DNA from: CALCTE01 sp045585835
GTDB lineage: Bacteria > Bacillota > Clostridia > Oscillospirales > CAG-272
NCBI GenBank assembly: GCA_045585835.1
Contig: JAZMZG010000028.1
Span: 62,001 to 126,000, forward strand
Direction: 5' to 3'
DNA length: 64,000 nucleotides
Position 1 is the first letter of the stretch. Every line of letters starts with the position of its first letter. Below the pieces are notes generated by a model. It had not been told where the DNA came from, made no database searches, and saw nothing but the letters and a program-made list of their open reading frames with translations. Positions 59,656-64,000 of this stretch are shown here, one piece after another. The position numbers were made by a program, and so were the translations under genes.

Positions 59656-59811
59656 GTGGATAGCATGTTTTTTTAATTAAAAGCTACAAATCTCGCCACC
59701 AAAGCAGAAAAGAAATAATATTGTTAAGTATAAATGCAAAAATCGTGCACAAATTAGCGTAAAATTCAAAAAAGCTCTGCAATTTTCTTCTTCAACAAAA
59801 TCACTCCAAAA

Positions 59812-60390
59812 CTATTTGACATATTTCATTTTAACAATCCTATATTCTTCATCTGTACTACCGAAAAAGGAATGATGTAATTCGAAATCGTTCTCATTCC
59901 AAACAAAGTAAAAAGCATCGTTTGTAAACGGACGAAAGCCATCATCAGTGATGTAGCCGCCTACTCTTTGCATAGTGCAAAAAGAGGTTTTTTCGTAAAT
60001 GTCACCATAACCCGAAAGAAGAAAAAAACCTTCATTTACCACAATGCAGTGTTTTTTATCATCGGAAGTGTATTCGAAATATGTGTCATCTGCAGTAAAT
60101 AAAAAAAACATCGATAAACAGGATAAAATTAAAAATGAAAATATTGTTGCAGTTAATGCAACCAAAGTTTTATGTTTGGTGTTTTTATAAAATAATGCAG
60201 AAATCGCACTTAACAAAAGTGCAACACCAAGCACTGTGATAATTGGAATTATTACTTCTATACCTAGTTTGAATAAGTATATGTAAATATTAAATTTTAC
60301 TAAAATTCTGATTAAAAGATAAACACATAGCAATACACCTGAAATAATAAAAGCTATTTTTGAGAATTTTGGAAAAATACTTTTTTTCAT
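59812..60390 (-). CDS. Uncharacterised three-helix membrane protein
   Basis: 192 residues. Three hydrophobic helices (about 12-34, 42-65, 78-100) followed by a soluble C-terminal domain of about 90 residues rich in aromatic and acidic residues (TYFEYTSDDKKHCIVV, FYFVWNENDFELHHSFF). The tail probably faces outward, like small inner-membrane sensors. No family recognised. ATG 60390 follows GGAGTGATTTT. It belongs to the AT-rich stretch with the GNAT pair. Confidence 0.7.
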   Translation of the reverse strand: MKKSIFPKFSKIAFIISGVLLCVYLLIRILVKFNIYIYLFKLGIEVIIPIITVLGVALLLSAISALFYKNTKHKTLVALTATIFSFLILSCLSMFFLFTADDTYFEYTSDDKKHCIVVNEGFFLLSGYGDIYEKTSFCTMQRVGGYITDDGFRPFTNDAFYFVWNENDFELHHSFFGSTDEEYRIVKMKYVK

Positions 60391-60406
60391 AAAATCACTC
60401 CAAAAC

Positions 60407-60440
60407 AAAAGATGTGCTACCGTTATGATAGCACATCTTT
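60407..60440 (-). terminator. Terminator of the rubrerythrin gene
   Basis: AAAGATGTGCTA / TAGCACATCTTT with an eight- to ten-base loop, then TTTTG on the reverse strand. Confidence 0.72.
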
Positions 60441-60467
60441 AAGAATTTTGCAATATAATGGTGTTTC

Positions 60468-60537
60468 GTAGGGCAGGGGTTTACTCCTACCGAAAGTATT
60501 ACAAAAGAAAAGAGGCGGGAGCAAGCCCCCGCCCTAC
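60468..60537. repeat. MITE-like imperfect inverted repeat
   Basis: Left arm 60468-60491 (GTAGGGCAGGGGTTTACTCC...) and right arm 60514-60537 (GGCGGGAGCAAGCCCCCGCC...) match in 19 of 24 positions as inverted copies around a 22-bp centre. G/C-rich arms in an AT-rich setting suggest an inserted, dispersed repeat. No gene inside. Confidence 0.55.
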
Positions 60538-60547
60538 ATTGTAAACT

Positions 60548-61096
60548 TTATTTGAAATATCTTTCGAGAAGTCCCGCAAAAGCCTTGCCGTGTCGGGCCT
60601 CATCACGTGCCATTTCGTGAACGGTATCGTGGATAGCGTCGAGGTTTGCCGCCTTTGCCATCTTCGCAAGCTCAAACTTGCCTGCAGTAGCGCCGTTTTC
60701 GGCTTCAACTCTCATCTCAAGATTCTTCTTCGTGGAATCGGTTACGACTTCTCCAAGAAGCTCTGCGAATTTTGCCGCGTGCTCTGCTTCCTCGTATGCC
60801 GCCTTCTCCCAATAAAGTCCGATTTCGGGATATCCCTCTCTGTGAGCAACTCTTGCCATCGCAAGATACATTCCGACTTCCATGCACTCACCGTTAAAGT
60901 TTGCACGAAGGCCCTCGATTATCTCTTCGCTTGCGTCCTTCTTGCCGATGCCGACGATATGCTCTGCCGCCCAAGTCATTCCTTCTTCAACTACCTCAAC
61001 GAACTTCTCGCCGGGCGCCTTGCAAAGAGGGCACTTATCGGGGCGTACGTCACTTTCTACTATCTCACCGCAAATTAAGCATCTCCATTTTTTCAT
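60548..61096 (-). CDS. Reverse rubrerythrin
   Basis: 182 residues. The rubredoxin-like iron site comes first (C6, C9 in RCLICG; C22, C25 in KCPLCK), then the four-helix ferritin-like di-iron domain with E residues in NFNGECMEVGMYLAMARVAHREG, EKAAYEEAEHAAKF and ARDEARHGKAFAG. This order is the reverse rubrerythrin of Clostridium, which passes NADH-derived electrons to reduce peroxide and oxygen. It has a consensus promoter (61150-61178) inside the end of the MocR gene. Confidence 0.93.
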   Translation of the reverse strand: MKKWRCLICGEIVESDVRPDKCPLCKAPGEKFVEVVEEGMTWAAEHIVGIGKKDASEEIIEGLRANFNGECMEVGMYLAMARVAHREGYPEIGLYWEKAAYEEAEHAAKFAELLGEVVTDSTKKNLEMRVEAENGATAGKFELAKMAKAANLDAIHDTVHEMARDEARHGKAFAGLLERYFK

Positions 61097-61149
61097 TTTA
61101 ACTTCCTCCTATATGATGTTTTTATTTTTTAGAATCATTCTATATTTGG

Positions 61150-61178
61150 ATTATAGCATCTGTTTTTTTATTTGTCAA
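61150..61178 (-). promoter_or_regulatory. Consensus promoter of reverse rubrerythrin
   Basis: Reverse strand TTGACA (61173-61178), 17 bp, TATAAT (61150-61155): a perfect consensus vegetative promoter, overlapping the last codons of the MocR gene. Confidence 0.88.
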
Positions 61179-62211
61179 TAGTTTTTTTCGATTTTCTTCT
61201 AATTTTGTTTATATGTCTTTCAAAGTCGCCGTTTTTTATAAACTCCGCCATAACGAATTGCTCGAATGCGGGTACTGTACAGGAATAAAAACCAAGCTTT
61301 TTTTCAAATTCCGCAAATATTGCTTCGGGCAGTACCATATACGCCATACGCATCGCAGGCGACATTGTTTTTGCAAACGTATTTATATATATCACGCCCT
61401 CTCCTTTTGCAAGACTGTATAGGCTTTGCGCGGGCTTTTTTGAAAACTCCGACTCAAAATCGTCTTCTATTATATATCTGTCGCCGCCCTTTACCCATCT
61501 TATATATTCAAGGCGCTTGTTTGCCGAAGCCGCTACACCGCTCGGGTAGCTTCTGTAGGGGCTGACGTGCAGTATTTTCGCCTTCGTTTTCGCAAGCGCC
61601 TGTGAATTTATGCCGTCGTGCTCAAGCTTTAGCATATCGCATACGACACCGTGCGAGCGGTATACCCTCTCTATCTGTCGGTAAGAGGGCTCCTCTATCG
61701 CAAAGACGCTGTCCTTGCCGAAAAAAATCACCGCAAGCGTATAAAGATATTCCGCTCCTGCGCCTATTACGATGCGCTCGGCGGGTGCGTCCATTCCTTT
61801 TGCACGTGCAAGATATCTCGACAGCTCCTTGCGAAGCTCCATACTGCCAAAGCCGTCCGTTTTTGAGAGTATGCGCTCTGCGTATTCCGTAATTACACGG
61901 CGCATCGTCTTTGCAAACGACGAAAACGGAAAATCCTCGACCTTGACAAAATCGACCTTTTTTACGGTCGGTGCGGGCAAGGCGGGTATCTTGCTTGTTT
62001 TGCCCGCTTTATATATTACGAAATATCCGCTTCTTTCCAAAGATGCGACGTATCCCTCGTCCGAAAGAAGCTCAAGTGCGTGTACCACCGTTATTACCGA
62101 CACGCCGTATTTGTCGGCACAGGTTCGCTTTGACGGCAATTTTTCTCCGTACGAATAAACGCCGTCCTCTATGCTTTTGCGAAGGACGTTATATAGCTCC
62201 AAATACTTCAT
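61168..62211 (-). CDS. MocR/PdxR-type GntR regulator, shortened C-terminus
   Basis: 347 residues, versus about 450-480 in the family. GntR winged helix at the start (GEKLPSKRTCADKYGVSVITVVHALELL) and aminotransferase fold I (about 95-335) with IGAGAEYLYTLAVIF, IEDDFESEF and the PLP lysine in NTFAKTMSPAMRMAYM. It stops right after FERHINKIRRKSKK, losing roughly 90-100 residues of the small PLP domain. The gene ends in the rubrerythrin promoter. Placed divergently from pyridoxamine kinase, it probably senses PLP like PdxR; whether the short form still folds is uncertain. The ribosome site is weak. Confidence 0.85.
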   Translation of the reverse strand: MKYLELYNVLRKSIEDGVYSYGEKLPSKRTCADKYGVSVITVVHALELLSDEGYVASLERSGYFVIYKAGKTSKIPALPAPTVKKVDFVKVEDFPFSSFAKTMRRVITEYAERILSKTDGFGSMELRKELSRYLARAKGMDAPAERIVIGAGAEYLYTLAVIFFGKDSVFAIEEPSYRQIERVYRSHGVVCDMLKLEHDGINSQALAKTKAKILHVSPYRSYPSGVAASANKRLEYIRWVKGGDRYIIEDDFESEFSKKPAQSLYSLAKGEGVIYINTFAKTMSPAMRMAYMVLPEAIFAEFEKKLGFYSCTVPAFEQFVMAEFIKNGDFERHINKIRRKSKKTIDK

Positions 62212-62310
62212 CTGGTTATATCAAATTCTCCTTTTTTGGTGATTTTAATATGCTCAAATTTATTGTACAATGTTTGCGTGGAAAATTCAAGTACGAAAAG
62301 GAGAAAAATT

Positions 62311-63150
62311 ATGGACTACAAAAGAGTTTTAACGATTCAGGATATTTCTTGCTTCGGTCAGTGCTCCCTTACGGTCGCTCTGCCGATACTTTCCGTGTGC
62401 GGTGCGGAAACGGTCATACTTCCCTCCGCCGTTCTTTCAACGCATACCTGCGGTTTTACCGGCTTTACCGTGCGCGACTTAACAAGCGACATTCCCGATA
62501 TCGCAGACCATTGGGAAAAAGAGGGTATAAAATTCGACTTTTTCTACACGGGGTATCTCGGAAGCACCGAGCAGATAGGCTACGTAAAAGATATATTCGC
62601 ACGTCTTCCCAAGAAAGATGCAAAGACCGTCGTAGATCCCGCTATGGCGGACGGCGGAAAATTGTATCCCGCATTCGATATGGAATATGTTGAAAATATG
62701 AAATCGCTCGTCGACGGTGCGGATTTCGTCGTTCCCAACATAACGGAGGCTTGCTTCTTGACGGGAATTGAATATAAAGAAGCACCTTATACGAAGGAAT
62801 ATATCAAGTCCTTGGAAAAAGGACTTGCCGAGCTCGGCGCAAAGACCGTAATACTTACGGGCGTATCCTACAGGGAAGGCTATACGGGCGTATCCGTATA
62901 CCAAGACGGCAAAGAGGAGCACTACGAGCATGAGCTTATGCCTCAAGGAAGCCACGGCACGGGAGACATATTCGCCTCCGCATTCACGGGTGCGCTTACT
63001 TGCGGAAAGTCGCCTTACGAAAGCGCGAAAATAGCCGCCGACTATACGCTGCTTTGCATCAAAGCAAGCCAAGGTGACGAAAGCCACCGCTACGGCGCAA
63101 AATTCGAGCCGATGCTTCCTTCTCTTGCAAAGCTCTTGGGAAAGGTATAA
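62311..63150 (+). CDS. Pyridoxamine/pyridoxal kinase
   Basis: 279 residues. ATP-dependent B6 kinase of the ribokinase-like PdxK/PdxY fold: VLTIQDISCFGQCSLTVALPILSVCG, YTGYLGS, VVDPAMADGGKLY, and the anion-hole/catalytic motif SHGTGDIFASAF. It phosphorylates pyridoxal or pyridoxamine so that PLP can be made by salvage. ATG 62311 follows AAAAGGAG; the earlier start lacks a ribosome site. Divergent from the MocR regulator, its likely controller. Confidence 0.92.
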   Translation: MDYKRVLTIQDISCFGQCSLTVALPILSVCGAETVILPSAVLSTHTCGFTGFTVRDLTSDIPDIADHWEKEGIKFDFFYTGYLGSTEQIGYVKDIFARLPKKDAKTVVDPAMADGGKLYPAFDMEYVENMKSLVDGADFVVPNITEACFLTGIEYKEAPYTKEYIKSLEKGLAELGAKTVILTGVSYREGYTGVSVYQDGKEEHYEHELMPQGSHGTGDIFASAFTGALTCGKSPYESAKIAADYTLLCIKASQGDESHRYGAKFEPMLPSLAKLLGKV

Positions 63151-63153
63151 AAC

Positions 63154-63897
63154 GTGCGTAACTACAAGGAAGAATTCGAAAAGCGAGTTGCGTTTATAAA
63201 GGAGCTTGTCGAAAAAAGCGGCGCCGACGGTATAATCTACGGCAACAGCGGCGGCAAGGACTGCACGCTTGCGGCAATACTCTGCAAAGCGGCGTGCGAT
63301 AATACGGTAGGCGTCATCATGCCCTGCACCTCGAAAAGAAACTACGGGCTCGATGCTGACGATGCAAAAAAGCTTGCGGACGCATACGGCATCGAAACAC
63401 GCACTGCGGATATTTCGACCATTAAAGAAGCGCTCGGAAAATCCGTGCTTGAAGCGACAAAGACAATAACGAAAAACGCAGATATAAATATTGCCCCAAG
63501 GCTTCGAATGACCGTGCTTTACACGATAGCGGCAAGCGAAAACCGCCTTGTCGTCGGTACGGGAAACAGAAGCGAGATGTTCGTGGGATACTTTACAAAA
63601 TGGGGCGACGGTGCTTGCGACTTTAATCCCATCTCCGATCTGACGGTAACGGAGGTATACGAATTTTTAAGCTACCTTAAAGCGCCCGAGTTTATTTTAA
63701 CGAAAGCGCCGAGTGCGGGCCTTTTCGACGGACAGACCGACGAAGCGGATATGGGTGTCGGCTACGGCGATATAGATGCGTATATAAACAAAGAGAGTAT
63801 AGACGCCGAAAAAGCGGAAAAGATTGCCCGTATGCACAGCAAAAGTGCGCATAAACGTGCGCCTATAGCGAGATTTAAGGAAAATTGTGACGGATGA
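63154..63897 (+). CDS. nadE: NH3-dependent NAD+ synthetase
   Basis: 247 residues, GTG start 3 bp after the kinase gene. PP-loop YGNSGGKDCTLAA (Cys where most enzymes have Ser/Thr-Ser), then VGTGNRSEMFVGYFTKWGDGACDFNPISDLTVTEVYEFL, the deamido-NAD binding helix. Converts deamido-NAD to NAD using ammonia. With pyridoxamine kinase it forms a cofactor-salvage pair. No glutaminase domain is present. Confidence 0.93.
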   Translation: MRNYKEEFEKRVAFIKELVEKSGADGIIYGNSGGKDCTLAAILCKAACDNTVGVIMPCTSKRNYGLDADDAKKLADAYGIETRTADISTIKEALGKSVLEATKTITKNADINIAPRLRMTVLYTIAASENRLVVGTGNRSEMFVGYFTKWGDGACDFNPISDLTVTEVYEFLSYLKAPEFILTKAPSAGLFDGQTDEADMGVGYGDIDAYINKESIDAEKAEKIARMHSKSAHKRAPIARFKENCDG

Positions 63898-63922
63898 GCC
63901 CAAAGTGCCAAAAAATGCCAAC

Positions 63923-63951
63923 TTATCCACATCAAAGTGCCGTTATCCACA
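63923..63951. promoter_or_regulatory. Two perfect DnaA boxes, 20 bp apart
   Basis: TTATCCACA at 63923-63931 and again at 63943-63951, both in the same direction and both matching the consensus fully. The spacing is about two helical turns. They lie after nadE at the right edge, within a gene-free stretch (63898-64000). Confidence 0.7.
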
Positions 63952-64000
63952 GACTTATTAACAGAAAAAGGCCTGAAACCCCTTGAAAATACGCACTTTT

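Noticed and set aside
58805..60390. Prophage or IS origin for the AT-rich stretch
   Set aside because: No integrase, transposase, att-like repeats or phage structural genes are visible; only base composition is odd.

Overview
The window looks like a chromosomal segment of an anaerobic Gram-positive of the Clostridia (Bacillota), probably an uncultured gut lineage. Pointers are a large SRP RNA with an Alu-type 5' part, the dnaX-ybaB-recR block, a SCIFF peptide gene (a Clostridia marker), MecA- and IreB-type regulators, reverse rubrerythrin, a ferredoxin-type aldo/keto reductase, lipoprotein signals and the absence of any outer-membrane gene. Assignment below class level is not supported. No rRNA, tRNA, IS element, prophage or CRISPR array was seen.

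Layout. 1-5.3 kb: tsaB (cut by the left edge), rpiB, SRP RNA, dnaX, ybaB, recR and a MATE exporter, all forward. 5.4-9.7 kb: a dockerin protein followed by a cohesin-type membrane-anchored protein (reverse), a CDP-alcohol phosphatidyltransferase and a small wall-anchored-type protein. 9.8-11.2 kb: a three-gene HprK-like / PqqD-like / S24-S26 peptidase operon resembling a peptide-modification cassette. 11.4-12.5 kb: MecA-like adaptor, a structured 6S-like RNA and a SLOG protein. 12.5-23 kb: a long reverse run of housekeeping genes (response regulator, family-4 UDG, rqcH, truA, dxs, addA, ceramidase-like). 23-31.7 kb: 5'-nucleotidase, ireB/aldo-keto reductase operon, a two-component system, a DUF5685/J-domain/zinc-ribbon trio and a lipoprotein. 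31.8 kb: an orphan SCIFF precursor. 32-37.4 kb: GNAT, GH3, AraC, SGNH hydrolase/CrtO-like genes and a divergent pair of HTH regulators with palindromic operators. 37.4-40.1 kb: rlmD-type and mtaB RNA-modification genes. 40.2-47.3 kb: a Cys-rich microprotein, pyk, potABCD and a WYL regulator. 47.4-55.3 kb: AraC, a catalytically dead galactokinase paralogue, a ZIP transporter and two convergent GH36-type lipoproteins. 55.4-64 kb: pcrA, a PHP phosphatase, an AT-rich GNAT/small-protein pair, reverse rubrerythrin, a shortened MocR regulator divergent from pyridoxamine kinase, nadE and two perfect DnaA boxes at the right edge.

Themes. Genome maintenance and translation quality control (dnaX, recR, addA, pcrA, UDG, rqcH, truA, rlmD, mtaB, tsaB) alternate with carbohydrate use (GH3, two GH36, dead galactokinase, AraC regulators), polyamine uptake and vitamin B6/NAD metabolism. 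The most unusual items are a PotA ATPase whose TOBE domain is split by two Ig-like repeats, the galactokinase pseudoenzyme beside an AraC regulator and GH36 genes, the SCIFF gene with no maturase next to it, the cohesin/dockerin pair, the PqqD cassette and an RNA with two mutually exclusive folds.
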